NCBI GenBank assembly: GCA_913056495.1
Contig: CAJXMO010000011.1
Span: 93,847-157,846, forward strand
Origin: an uncultured Alteromonadaceae bacterium
GTDB taxonomy: Bacteria; Pseudomonadota; Gammaproteobacteria; Enterobacterales; Alteromonadaceae
DNA: 64,000 nt
Reading direction: 5' to 3'
Below are positions 1-8,504 of the stretch, piece after piece. The translations under genes were made by a program, and so were the position numbers. The notes beneath the pieces were generated by a model. The model did not search any database, had not been told where the DNA came from, and saw only the letters and a program-made list of their open reading frames with translations. Positions within the stretch are counted from its first letter, which is position 1. The number at the start of each line of letters is the position of its first letter.

Positions 1-1
1 A

Positions 2-760
2 GCGGAGCGGGCGGCCTCTCATGGGCAAACTAAGGAAGAAGACAAATTTACACACTGGTTGACAAAAGTCGCCAGCCAGGTTGTTCCGGTCGAAATTGTC
101 TGTCCGCCAATTGCAATTGAGCACCTTGAACAGCTTGAACCTGTGGTTAAGCAGTTGTCTGAATCCGGCGCTTTAGGCACAGATGAGTCGGTTTTTTATG
201 CATTTGGCGTTCATATTAATCCGGAACTGCCGGACTTATCGCCGGCAACTATCGCTCAGTATATAAAGGCCTATGCTATCGCTCAAAACTGGTTGGTTAA
301 AGCGCATAAAATTGACCCAATTCGGCGGGTTACGCCTTATATTGACTTGTACCCGGATGAGTATATTAAAGCGGTACTGGCCTATGATGAATCTATTAGT
401 CTCAAACAAATCATTCAGGATTATTTGGAGTTTAACCCGACACGAAACCGGGGCCTGGATTTATTACCCTTATTTAAATATTTAGAGCCAGAAATTATTG
501 AAAGCAATATCAAAGATGACAGAATCAATGCCAGGCCTACGTTTCACTACCGTTTGCCAAACTGTGAAATTGATCGCTCGAAATGGTCTTTATCTGAAAG
601 CTGGAATGTCTGGTGTGTGATTGAATCTTTAGCACAAAGGGAAAGTGTTTTAAACGAGTTAACCCAGCAGTGGCTTGATTATCAATCAACGTTAAAACTA
701 AAAACAGAACCATGGCACACAATACTCGATCAACTTCATCAAAACCTGTTATCGGCGTAA
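2..760 (+). CDS. Amidoligase family protein, 5'-truncated by the window edge
   Basis: The reading frame is open from base 2, before the first possible start at 59, so the gene begins outside the window and only its C-terminal ~252 residues are present. The segment RPTFHYRLPNCEID followed by a W-rich tail is typical of the C-terminal part of the putative amidoligase family (COOH-NH2 ligases of the ATP-grasp/glutamine-synthetase-like type). The last 49 bases overlap the next gene, a class I glutamine amidotransferase. That pairing is known for amidoligase operons and suggests one enzyme makes and the other trims or transfers an amide or peptide bond. The substrate is unknown. The catalytic N-terminal part cannot be judged here. 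Confidence 0.75.
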   Translation, partial: AERAASHGQTKEEDKFTHWLTKVASQVVPVEIVCPPIAIEHLEQLEPVVKQLSESGALGTDESVFYAFGVHINPELPDLSPATIAQYIKAYAIAQNWLVKAHKIDPIRRVTPYIDLYPDEYIKAVLAYDESISLKQIIQDYLEFNPTRNRGLDLLPLFKYLEPEIIESNIKDDRINARPTFHYRLPNCEIDRSKWSLSESWNVWCVIESLAQRESVLNELTQQWLDYQSTLKLKTEPWHTILDQLHQNLLSA

Positions 761-1407
761 CGGGTAATGATAAATGGTTCTCACCTTCTTGGTGGTCTAT
801 CCGTCTGGCCATTTTTATGGCGGGTGGACAGGCGCTTCGGGTGAGTATTAAACACCCGGTCAAACTTTCAAAACTGGATGCACTTGTGATTAGTGGTGGT
901 GATGATATTCATCCTACTCTGTATGATGAAGACGTGGACCCTAACGTATTTTACGATGTTGCAAGAGATAGATTAGAAATTGACGCAATAGAATATGCGT
1001 TTAGTCAGTCCTTGCCGCTTCTTGGTATATGTCGCGGTTATCAGTTAACGAATGTGGTCGCCGGTGGTAGTTTGTATTCTGATATCCGAAAACTCAGAGT
1101 GAAGACAAAAAACATTAAGCTATTATTGCCGAAAAAAAACATTAGGCTGTTAGCCAATACTTTATTGAATAAAATTTTAGGTCAGCCCGAACGGCTTAAA
1201 GTCAACAGTTTGCATCATCAGGCGGTTCATCATTTAGGTCAGGGGTTTAAAGCGGTTGCATTTGATCAGGATAAATTTATTCAGGCGATTGAGCACGATA
1301 CCTTGCCGATGATTGGGGTACAATGGCATCCCGAATATTTATTGTTTATGAAAAGCCAACGTCAATTATTTAGCTGGCTGGTGCATAAAGCGAGTGATGT
1401 AGCCTAA
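712..1407 (+). CDS. Class I glutamine amidotransferase / gamma-glutamyl hydrolase-like (peptidase C26)
   Basis: A protein of 231 residues with the C26/GATase1 signature: the nucleophile elbow LLGICRGYQ with Cys107, and the catalytic pair His206 and Glu208 in VQWHPEY. It resembles PuuD-type gamma-glutamyl-GABA hydrolases but is shorter at the N-terminus. The family hydrolyses gamma-glutamyl amide bonds or supplies ammonia to a partner. The ATG at 712 is preferred because the conserved KPVIGVTG strand follows it closely. This start makes the gene overlap the upstream amidoligase by 49 bases, which suggests translational coupling and a shared pathway. The exact substrate cannot be read from the sequence. 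Confidence 0.82.
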   Translation: MAHNTRSTSSKPVIGVTGNDKWFSPSWWSIRLAIFMAGGQALRVSIKHPVKLSKLDALVISGGDDIHPTLYDEDVDPNVFYDVARDRLEIDAIEYAFSQSLPLLGICRGYQLTNVVAGGSLYSDIRKLRVKTKNIKLLLPKKNIRLLANTLLNKILGQPERLKVNSLHHQAVHHLGQGFKAVAFDQDKFIQAIEHDTLPMIGVQWHPEYLLFMKSQRQLFSWLVHKASDVA

Positions 1408-1409
1408 TC

Positions 1410-1841
1410 ATGTTGTCCTATTTCATTTTATTTTCGTCGTCTTTTCTGGCGGCTACTATTTTACCTTTTTATTCTGAATTCATTTTATTTGGTTTACTCA
1501 AACAGGGTGAACCTGCGTGGTTGCTGGTTGTTGTTGCGACTGCCGGGAATACTTTGGGCTCGGTTGTAAATTGGTATTTAGGTTTATATATACTAAAATT
1601 TCAAAATAAAAAATGGTTTTATTTTAAACAAAAACAAATTGAAAAAGCGCAAGTCTGGTTTGCCCGCTATGGTCTTTGGAGTCTGTTGTTTGCCTGGCTA
1701 CCACTGGGTGGTGATGTATTAACCCTGATTGCAGGTATTATGCGGGTTAAATTAATAACCTTTGTTGTTTTGGTAGGCATTGGCAAGTTATGTCGCTACT
1801 TAGCTGTAGTTTATTTAAGTCAGTTCACTTTCGGATTTTAA
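1410..1841 (+). CDS. YqaA-like DedA/SNARE-associated membrane protein
   Basis: A hydrophobic protein of 143 residues with about four membrane segments, matching the YqaA branch of the DedA/VTT family. Features that fit are the N-terminal FLAATILPFYSE, the GNTLGSVVNWYLG motif and a WFARYG...LPLGGDVLTLIAG segment, equivalent to the conserved re-entrant loop and arginine motif of the family. DedA-type proteins are inner-membrane proteins implicated in lipid or small-molecule transport and membrane homeostasis. Its start lies two bases after the stop of the amidotransferase gene, so it is probably co-transcribed. No specific substrate can be assigned. Confidence 0.8.
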   Translation: MLSYFILFSSSFLAATILPFYSEFILFGLLKQGEPAWLLVVVATAGNTLGSVVNWYLGLYILKFQNKKWFYFKQKQIEKAQVWFARYGLWSLLFAWLPLGGDVLTLIAGIMRVKLITFVVLVGIGKLCRYLAVVYLSQFTFGF

Positions 1842-1906
1842 TCTATATTTAATCCAATAAAACTGAGTGACCGGTCCGGTTAGTATATGTAAAGAGTGGA
1901 TGGCTA

Positions 1907-4249
1907 ATGACAAAGTGGTTCAAGCAACACTTCAGGTATTTGTACTGCCGGTATTTTATTTTGTTCAGTGTCATTTTTGTGAGCCCGGTATGGGCACTTG
2001 AATCTGTGACATTAACATTGAAATGGAAACATCAGTTTCAGTTTGCGGGTTATTATATGGCCAAAGAAAAAGGCTATTACCGTGATGCCGGTTTTGATGT
2101 GGATATTAAACCACGCAATCCGCAACAGTCGCTACTTGAACCGGTTTTATCAAAATCTGCCGAATTTGGTATATCAGATTCAGCGATAGTGCTTTCATAC
2201 CTGAATGATCAGCCTGTTGTTGTTTTATCTGCTATTTTCCAGCATAGTCCTTTAGTCTTTTTAACCCGTAAAGAAGATAATATTTTTAGCCCATTTGAAT
2301 TAGTCGGCAAAAAAGTGATGTTCCAACGTGGAATGGATGACGCTTCATTATCTGCCATGTTCAATCAGTTAAATATATCAAATCAAGATTATACTTTGGT
2401 CAAACAAAACTTTGATCCGCTTGCATTACTCCATTCAGACATAGATGCCATGTCTGCTTATATATCGAATCAACCTTTTTTATACCAACAGCAGGATGTA
2501 CCTATTCGGATCATAGATCCAACTAATTATGGGATAGATTTTTACGGGGATGTTTTGTTTGCCCATCAGGATTATGTCAAGCAGTTCCCACAAAGAGCAG
2601 ATGCATTCAGACAAGCCAGTATCAAAGGATGGCAGTATGCACTTAATCATATGGATGAAGCCATTGAACTGATTTTAACACAGTACAACAGTCAAAAATC
2701 ACGAGCCCATTTGCAGTTCGAAGCTGAAAAAACCAGAGCTATGATTTCACCGGATTATGTCCCTGTAGGCACTATTCATCTGCAAAGATTTGAGAAAATA
2801 GCAACAATATATCGGGACCTGAAGATGGCTGACTCAAATAAAATGCTGACTAAGTTTACACTGGATGATTATTTACAGGGGCAGCAAGGGTTTTACGGAT
2901 TGTTGCTGAAATTATCAGCGGCTGGACTGGTGGTGTTCGCGGTGATAATAACTGGGTTAACTTTGTTTAATCGTAAGCTTACTCTGGCTGTTAAAGCTAA
3001 GACTAAAGCGCTGGAAAAATTGAATCAACAGCTTCAAGGACAGTTAGAGATTATAGAGCAGTCCAACGAGTTTTTAATACATGCTAAAGAGCAGGCTGAG
3101 TCAGCTAATCGCGCCAAAACCAGTTTTTTATCCAATATGAGTCATGAAATCCGGACCCCGTTAAATGCAGTTATCGGCTTCTCGCAATTGGCAAATCTGG
3201 CGGATGATCAAAATCAGATTAAAGATTATGTTGCCCGAATCCGAGTATCGGGCGATCATTTGTTATCCTTGATAAATGATATATTGGATTTATCTAAAAT
3301 AGAGTCAAATGCAATCAAGTTGGAAGTCGTCCATTTTAGTGTATTGCAAACAGTTGAAAAGGTGATTCAAATTTGTCAATTGAAAGCGCAAGCTAAACAA
3401 TTGAACCTGGATTGGGGAGTTGATACTGCGGTCCCTGAGTATGTGTTAGGTGACTCACTTCGTTTAGAGCAAGTGTTAATCAATTTATTAAACAATGCGA
3501 TTAAGTTTACCCATCAGGGCAGTGTTAAACTGCTGGTTAAGGTTAAACCAAACGATTTTGGTCAAGACGGTAATTCGGCTTTGGTTCGTTTATTTTTTCA
3601 GATTTCTGATACGGGAATCGGGATGAATCCGGCTCAATTAAACGCGATTTTTAAACCATTTGGCCAGGCTGACAGTTCAATTACCCGTCATTTTGGCGGC
3701 AGTGGTTTGGGTTTGGTTATTTCGCAACAGATAGTGCACCTTATGCAGGGGGAAATAGTAGTAGAAAGTGAGCCTGACCAGGGATCTGTGTTCTGCTTTG
3801 ATGCCTACTTTGAGTTGCCTGAAGAAAACATGCTTGCAATACAAACTAAAAACAAGATAAATTCATCTGCAGTCGATGTCGTCAATTTTGAACAGAAAAA
3901 TATTCTGCTAGCTGAAGATAATGATATTAATCAGATTATCGCAACTGAAATGCTGTCTCAATTTAAATTGAATGTCGAGATTGCCAATAACGGTGAAGAA
4001 GCCATTCAAAAGTGCCAGCAGAAAAATTATGATTTAGTTTTTATGGATGTACAAATGCCGGTGATTGATGGTTTATCGGCTACGCAGGCAATTCGGGCAT
4101 TTAACCCGTCTATTTGTATTGTTGGAATGTCGGCCAATGCCAGTAATGAGGATATCAAACTAAGTAAAAAAGTCGGAATGAATGACTATATTACTAAACC
4201 AATTGATTTAAATAAACTAAGAGGGGTTTTAATTCAATATCTGGCTTGA
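1907..4249 (+). CDS. Hybrid sensor histidine kinase with THI5/NMT1-like periplasmic domain
   Basis: A protein of 780 residues. A signal sequence or first membrane anchor (residues ~12-30, ending PVWA) precedes a periplasmic SsuA/THI5 (NMT1)-like solute-binding domain at ~32-320, starting VTLTLKWKHQFQFAGYY. A membrane segment at ~331-355 and a short coiled coil lead to a HisKA domain with phospho-acceptor His413 (SHEIRTPLN). The HATPase domain shows the N-box, DTGIGM and GGSGLGL. A C-terminal receiver domain (~665-778) has Asp714 in FMDVQMP and the KP motif. The kinase probably senses a pyrimidine-like or sulfonate-like ligand directly, and the signal ends in its own receiver. No separate response regulator or Hpt protein lies beside it. 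Confidence 0.9.
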   Translation: MTKWFKQHFRYLYCRYFILFSVIFVSPVWALESVTLTLKWKHQFQFAGYYMAKEKGYYRDAGFDVDIKPRNPQQSLLEPVLSKSAEFGISDSAIVLSYLNDQPVVVLSAIFQHSPLVFLTRKEDNIFSPFELVGKKVMFQRGMDDASLSAMFNQLNISNQDYTLVKQNFDPLALLHSDIDAMSAYISNQPFLYQQQDVPIRIIDPTNYGIDFYGDVLFAHQDYVKQFPQRADAFRQASIKGWQYALNHMDEAIELILTQYNSQKSRAHLQFEAEKTRAMISPDYVPVGTIHLQRFEKIATIYRDLKMADSNKMLTKFTLDDYLQGQQGFYGLLLKLSAAGLVVFAVIITGLTLFNRKLTLAVKAKTKALEKLNQQLQGQLEIIEQSNEFLIHAKEQAESANRAKTSFLSNMSHEIRTPLNAVIGFSQLANLADDQNQIKDYVARIRVSGDHLLSLINDILDLSKIESNAIKLEVVHFSVLQTVEKVIQICQLKAQAKQLNLDWGVDTAVPEYVLGDSLRLEQVLINLLNNAIKFTHQGSVKLLVKVKPNDFGQDGNSALVRLFFQISDTGIGMNPAQLNAIFKPFGQADSSITRHFGGSGLGLVISQQIVHLMQGEIVVESEPDQGSVFCFDAYFELPEENMLAIQTKNKINSSAVDVVNFEQKNILLAEDNDINQIIATEMLSQFKLNVEIANNGEEAIQKCQQKNYDLVFMDVQMPVIDGLSATQAIRAFNPSICIVGMSANASNEDIKLSKKVGMNDYITKPIDLNKLRGVLIQYLA

Positions 4250-4292
4250 TAAGGCCGACTTAAATTGCATAGGATTAAGCCAGTCTGGATAT

Positions 4293-4721
4293 TTATTCAG
4301 TTCTGATTAACCTGACATCAAAGTGCAACACTGCATTCGGGCCTATTTTGCCACTGTTTCCTTTTTTACCCCAGGCTAATTCGGGTGGGATAACAAATTC
4401 ATATCTGGAACCGATTGGCATAAGTAAAATACCTTCCCGTAAACCTTCTATTGCTTCTGCAAGTGAAAACTCTTCCGGTAAGCCAGCTTTATAGCTATCG
4501 GCGATGACAGTGCCATCTGCGAGTCTAATTCTCTGATTAATCACGACAGTATCAAACTCTGTAACCTGCTCACCATCTGCTTGCTCGATTATTTTATATA
4601 TGAGTCCCGAACCGGTTTCAATTGCATCCGGATGACTACTGAATTTTGTGATAAAAGCTTCTGTATTTTTTTTATTAAGACCGGCTGAACCTTTTGAGTT
4701 TCCGGATTTTTTTTTAGCCAC
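4293..4721 (-). CDS. FKBP-type peptidyl-prolyl isomerase-like protein
   Basis: A protein of 142 residues without signal peptide and with a lysine-rich N-terminus. The C-terminal ~90 residues follow the FKBP fold: a GLREGILLMPIGSRYEFVIPPELAWG stretch and the ending IGPNAVLHFDVRLI. The usual N-terminal dimerisation domain of Mip/FkpA proteins is absent. At the position of the canonical first pocket tyrosine (VxxxYxG in active FKBPs) the protein reads VVINQRI, so catalytic competence is uncertain. It ends convergent with the kinase gene and lies 16 bases downstream of the dehydrogenase gene, with which it may be co-transcribed. A cytosolic folding role is inferred from the family. Confidence 0.85.
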   Translation of the reverse strand: MAKKKSGNSKGSAGLNKKNTEAFITKFSSHPDAIETGSGLIYKIIEQADGEQVTEFDTVVINQRIRLADGTVIADSYKAGLPEEFSLAEAIEGLREGILLMPIGSRYEFVIPPELAWGKKGNSGKIGPNAVLHFDVRLIRTE

Positions 4722-4737
4722 TGTGAATATCTACCTT

Positions 4738-5568
4738 TTACGAATTTTTTAAAATTTTATCTAACCAAGCGCTGGGCAATAAGCGTTTCAAAAAGCCCAT
4801 CAGATAGGTTGGAAACGTTACATAATATCTGGGTTTGGCCCGTTTTGCCTCTATTGCATGAATCAACCTAGCATAAACCGCTTCAGGCCCCAGCGTAAAG
4901 CGCATTGCCGGCCCCTGGGTTTTAAGCCGCTTCACCAAATTCTGATAGGTTTGTTTAAACGGACTTTGTTCAATATCAATATTTTGCTCAAACTGGGAGA
5001 GCGCATTGGCTCTAAAGTTTGATAAAATTGGACCTGGCTCAATCAAACTGATTTGAATCTGTGTGTCGGCTAATTCTAACCTAAGCGTGTCTGTTAAGCC
5101 TTCAATTGCAAATTTGGATGCATTATAAGGGCCTCTGAAGCGCATCGCAACAAAGCCCAATACGGAACTATTTTGTACTATGCGACCCGAATTAAAAGTG
5201 CGCATGTGTTTGATGCATAACTGAGTGAGTTGGTGCCAGCCAAATACATTGGTTTGAAACTGTGTTAATAAAAGCTCGCGGCTAATATCTTCTAATGCGC
5301 CGGGCTGGGCGTAGGCGCCATTATTGAATAAAACATCAATTTGATGATTGCTTGCCATTTCAACCGCCCAGTTAAACCCGTTTTCGACGCTCTTGGGATC
5401 GGATAAATCAAGTTGCTGGCATAAAATACCAAGGTTTGTTAATTTGTCGATATCATTCGGGTTTCTGACGGTCGCAAGCACTTGATAGCCTGCGTGGCTC
5501 AGTTCCGTTGCACAATAAAGCCCGATGCCAGACGAACAGCCGGTTATCAGCACTGTTTTTTTATTCAT
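4738..5568 (-). CDS. Short-chain dehydrogenase/reductase (classical SDR)
   Basis: A protein of 276 residues with classical SDR features: the cofactor loop TGCSSGIG at ~9-16, the NNGAY motif at ~82-86, a serine near 134-135 and the catalytic pair Tyr148/Lys152 in YNASK. The length and the C-terminal extension ending in a basic PTYLMGFLKRLLPSAW segment suggest a membrane-associated retinol-dehydrogenase-like or sterol-type SDR. An arginine in the strand after the glycine motif (TVRNP) favours NADP. The substrate cannot be predicted. It is divergent from the TerB-like gene, with only 36 bases between the two starts. Confidence 0.88.
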   Translation of the reverse strand: MNKKTVLITGCSSGIGLYCATELSHAGYQVLATVRNPNDIDKLTNLGILCQQLDLSDPKSVENGFNWAVEMASNHQIDVLFNNGAYAQPGALEDISRELLLTQFQTNVFGWHQLTQLCIKHMRTFNSGRIVQNSSVLGFVAMRFRGPYNASKFAIEGLTDTLRLELADTQIQISLIEPGPILSNFRANALSQFEQNIDIEQSPFKQTYQNLVKRLKTQGPAMRFTLGPEAVYARLIHAIEAKRAKPRYYVTFPTYLMGFLKRLLPSAWLDKILKNS

Positions 5569-5604
5569 GGTGAATTTTTACAACAAAATATTGAGAAAAG
5601 GTTT

Positions 5605-6048
5605 ATGTTATCAGGATTAAAGGCTTTTTTTGAACAAAATCTGAAAAAACAGGCTGAATTGCCACAAATGACCAATGAACTGGCTTGCGCCTGCTTGCTG
5701 GCAGAAGTGATTTTTGCAGACAGTGAATTTGATGAGAGTGAATGGCAGGCACTTTTAGCCAGACTAAAATTAACCTTTGATTTAGCCGAGGAAGATTTGC
5801 TTGAATTGGCTGAAACTGCTAAATATCAGGTTAAAAATGCAAATGACCTTTATCAGTTTACCCGTGTTGTAAAAGAGATGGACTATGATAAACGGGTTCA
5901 CTTGATTGACGGATTATGGCAGGTCGCGTTTGCTGATGGTAGCCTGGACCCGCATGAGGAACACATTATACGGCGGATTTGTGAGTTAATTGGCCTAAAT
6001 CACAGTGACTTCATTAAAGCTAAACTGGCTCAGTCCCGATCTGGTTAG
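5605..6048 (+). CDS. TerB-like (tellurite-resistance/DjlA-type) domain protein
   Basis: A protein of 147 residues, entirely helical in appearance. It carries the acidic metal-binding-type repeats of TerB domains: LLAEVIFADSEFDESEWQ in the first half and LWQVAFADGSLDPHEEHIIRRI in the second. The ATG at 5605 is chosen because a GAAAAGG ribosome-binding stretch lies just upstream and homology starts at MLSGLKAFFEQN. The frame extends further upstream but would then overlap the divergent SDR gene. TerB-like proteins of this stand-alone type are widespread and rarely linked to tellurite resistance, and no other ter gene is nearby. The function is unknown. Confidence 0.85.
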   Translation: MLSGLKAFFEQNLKKQAELPQMTNELACACLLAEVIFADSEFDESEWQALLARLKLTFDLAEEDLLELAETAKYQVKNANDLYQFTRVVKEMDYDKRVHLIDGLWQVAFADGSLDPHEEHIIRRICELIGLNHSDFIKAKLAQSRSG

Positions 6049-6052
6049 CTTT

Positions 6053-6493
6053 TCATGCTGACAGGTTTGGGTTTTGGCATTTTGAGTAAACCGTATAGCG
6101 TTTGTCGTGCGTATACAAATGTACCCAGATTTCATGTGAGCTGACTTGCTGCCAGAACTCTGATTGGTGCTGCGCAGGGCATATCATCTGATTAATGTAG
6201 TTTTGTTGTTGCTCTTTGCTCATATCCAGCTTGTCCGGAATCTGGATAAATGCATTTATGCTGTTATTGATTACTCTGGCATCTTCAAAGCGCCAGTCAC
6301 CATAGACAAATTTGGCTTGAAAGGTTTGTCTGACATTTTTAACGACTGCTGTGGGGATTTTATCATCTGATGCAGTTAATCCATTTTCATTCTGATACGC
6401 TGAGGCCTGATTACAGCCGGTTAACTGACTGGCACAAAAAAAGGCGAATAAATTCATCAAAACAACAGATTTTATATTTATTTTATTAAACAT
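6053..6493 (-). CDS. Small putative lipoprotein of unknown function
   Basis: A protein of 146 residues with an N-terminal hydrophobic segment and a lipobox-like LTGC (Cys at ~27), so it is probably a lipoprotein. The residue after the cysteine is Asn, which fits outer-membrane sorting. The mature part contains two further cysteines (MICPAQ and SKCQN) that could form a disulphide. I do not recognise the family. It converges with the TerB-like gene, leaving only four bases between the stops. The next ~145 bases upstream of its start carry nothing recognisable. Confidence 0.6.
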   Translation of the reverse strand: MFNKINIKSVVLMNLFAFFCASQLTGCNQASAYQNENGLTASDDKIPTAVVKNVRQTFQAKFVYGDWRFEDARVINNSINAFIQIPDKLDMSKEQQQNYINQMICPAQHQSEFWQQVSSHEIWVHLYTHDKRYTVYSKCQNPNLSA

Positions 6494-6639
6494 GTTTTCA
6501 ACCCAACAACTTAAATGACCTGACTTGCTTTAGTTATCGGGAAAGAAAATTAAAACTTTAATGAATATAATGAAAAAGCGTTTAAAACCGTGTGAGTTTG
6601 TCACTGGTCAGATGTCTGTGTTTTTAGCGTGTCTTTTAG

Positions 6640-7239
6640 TTATCGAAACCTTATCCAGTTTTTCAGTTTTTGTTTGCGCAAAGCTAATAAGATAAGGATG
6701 ACGGTCAGATACAAAAAAGGTTCACTGATATCGGCTTTACGAGACCAGTAAAAATGAATCCAAACCAGAATACTCGCCGGATAAATCCAATAATGCAGCC
6801 TTTGCCAGTTTTTACCTAGTTTACGTCTGACACTATGGGGTGAAGTTATGGCTAACAAAAATAATATGACAAAGCCAGACATGCCCAGCCAGATGTATGG
6901 ACGTTTGATTAACTCTTCTATAAACAAGCTCACCTGAAACCCAAGTTCAAACCACCAGAAATTTAACAGGTGACAACAGGCATAAAAAAAACAATAGAGC
7001 CCGATTAAGCGGCGGGTTTGCATTAGCCAGCCCAGTTTAAAAAATTTAGCACTCGGTGAGACGAGCAGGGTAAGTAATAATATATTGAGCGCACCTATAC
7101 CGGTAAAGTGAATAATCGCCTTGACTGGATCGGCACCGTTCTGATCTGTGATTGACCAGTAATAATTAAAAAGTAACGGGGTCAAAGCGCATAGGTGGAT
7201 GGCAACCTTAATAACAAAAACCGGGTTTAATGTTTTCAT
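6640..7239 (-). CDS. msrQ: MsrQ, haem-binding membrane subunit of the periplasmic methionine sulfoxide reductase
   Basis: A protein of 199 residues with about six membrane segments, of the YedZ/ferric-reductase-like transmembrane family. Histidines lie in helices as expected for b-haem ligation (for example YACCHLLNF, the RLHYWIYP segment and WIHFYW). MsrQ passes electrons from the quinone pool or a flavin reductase to MsrP in the periplasm. The start overlaps the msrP stop by one base (TAATG), so translation is coupled. The order msrP-msrQ and the length match the Escherichia coli pair. Confidence 0.93.
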   Translation of the reverse strand: MKTLNPVFVIKVAIHLCALTPLLFNYYWSITDQNGADPVKAIIHFTGIGALNILLLTLLVSPSAKFFKLGWLMQTRRLIGLYCFFYACCHLLNFWWFELGFQVSLFIEELIKRPYIWLGMSGFVILFLLAITSPHSVRRKLGKNWQRLHYWIYPASILVWIHFYWSRKADISEPFLYLTVILILLALRKQKLKNWIRFR

Positions 7240-8255
7240 TAAAAATGACGCCTTAAATCCATATCTTTATATAAATGAGCCACCTGTTCTGCATAACCGT
7301 TAAATGGCAAGGTCTTTATTCTTTGTTGGTCAAATAAACCGCCTGAGGTAATCAGGCGTTCACTGGCTTGACTCCATCTTGGGTGGTCAACGTCTGGATT
7401 CACGTTCGCATAAAAACCGTATTCATTGGGGGCAGACAGATTCCAAGTGGTTTTAGGCATAATTTTAGACAGTTTGATTTCGGTAATACTTTTGATACTT
7501 TTAAAGCCGTATTTCCATGGCACCACTAAACGGATCGGCGCTCCGTTTTGGTTCGGTAAGGATTTTCCATATAAGCCAACCGCTAAAAAAGCGAGTGGAT
7601 TCATCGCTTCATCAATTCTAAGCCCTTCGGTATAAGGGTAAGGGATAGAGCCTCCAATCAGTCGACTTGATTGGCCGCGCATTTCGCTGGGGCGATGAAG
7701 GGTTTTAAAACTCACATATTTTGCGCCTGAACTAACGCCTGCCTGTTTTAACAAATCAGCCAGAGAAAATCCAACCCAGGGGATAACCATAGACCAGGCT
7801 TCTACGCAGCGCAGACGATACACTCGCTCTTCAAGCGCAAACCGCTTAAATAAGTCTTCGTAATTTAAAGTGATTTTTTGTTCTACCAGACCTGAAATCG
7901 TGAGTTCCCATGGATTGGTCGTCAGGTTATGCGCATGTTCACTCGGGTCTTGTTTGCTGGTGCCAAACTCATAAAAATTATTATAGTGAGTGACTTTTTG
8001 CTCAGGCGTGAGTTCAAAACCGCTTTTATCCAGGGCCTTAAAATTAAGTGGTTTGGGCGGCTCCGGATCTTTTTTCGGTGGCGTATCATCCGATTTTAAC
8101 CAGTCAAACAGGCCCGCATGAGAAGGGCTGGTTATTAGTGAGCCTGCGCCGACAAACCCCATTTTTTTCAGAAAATCTCTTTTATTGTTGAAGATGTCTT
8201 CATCGGTAATTTGATGGTCTTTAAACTGACTTCGGTTCGATTTAATGATCTTCAT
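7239..8255 (-). CDS. msrP: MsrP, molybdopterin-dependent protein-methionine-sulfoxide reductase
   Basis: A protein of 338 residues of the sulfite-oxidase fold. It repairs oxidised methionines in periplasmic proteins with electrons from MsrQ. The Mo-ligating cysteine is Cys150 in YRLRCVEAW, and the family motif [16 protein letters not shown] is present. The N-terminus has a Tat-type leader, but the motif reads NKRDFLKK, that is KR instead of the usual twin arginine. It is followed by a weakly hydrophobic stretch ending at about SHA. Single-lysine Tat motifs are tolerated in some proteins, so export is still likely. The gene is first in the msrPQ operon, and its upstream ~250 bases carry no other gene. 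Confidence 0.94.
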   Translation of the reverse strand: MKIIKSNRSQFKDHQITDEDIFNNKRDFLKKMGFVGAGSLITSPSHAGLFDWLKSDDTPPKKDPEPPKPLNFKALDKSGFELTPEQKVTHYNNFYEFGTSKQDPSEHAHNLTTNPWELTISGLVEQKITLNYEDLFKRFALEERVYRLRCVEAWSMVIPWVGFSLADLLKQAGVSSGAKYVSFKTLHRPSEMRGQSSRLIGGSIPYPYTEGLRIDEAMNPLAFLAVGLYGKSLPNQNGAPIRLVVPWKYGFKSIKSITEIKLSKIMPKTTWNLSAPNEYGFYANVNPDVDHPRWSQASERLITSGGLFDQQRIKTLPFNGYAEQVAHLYKDMDLRRHF

Positions 8256-8455
8256 TGTTTGTCCTGTAACGGTTAAAACGGATAAAAGTATTGAGATTTA
8301 TTACTGATAAACTTGAATCTCTGATCAATATAGACAGGTATTGCCTTGGTTTTATTTCATCTCTTTAAAAAATTTCTGGCTTGTTTATGCCAAACTATGA
8401 TGGTTAATCAATATTTACCGGCGCAAAGCGGCTATTTGAATAGAGTGAGATGGCG

Positions 8456-8484
8456 ATTCCAGCTTGAAAGCATCAAGCTGGAAT
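8456..8484. repeat. Perfect 12-bp inverted repeat downstream of mscS
   Basis: The arms ATTCCAGCTTGA and TCAAGCTGGAAT pair perfectly around a 5-base loop, ending 20 bases from the mscS stop codon. It can form a strong RNA hairpin but has no T-run on either side, so it is not a textbook intrinsic terminator. It may stabilise the mRNA 3' end. The rest of the gap between msrP and mscS shows nothing else recognisable. Confidence 0.6.
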
Positions 8485-8504
8485 AGAGCGCACATTCGTT
8501 TGGG

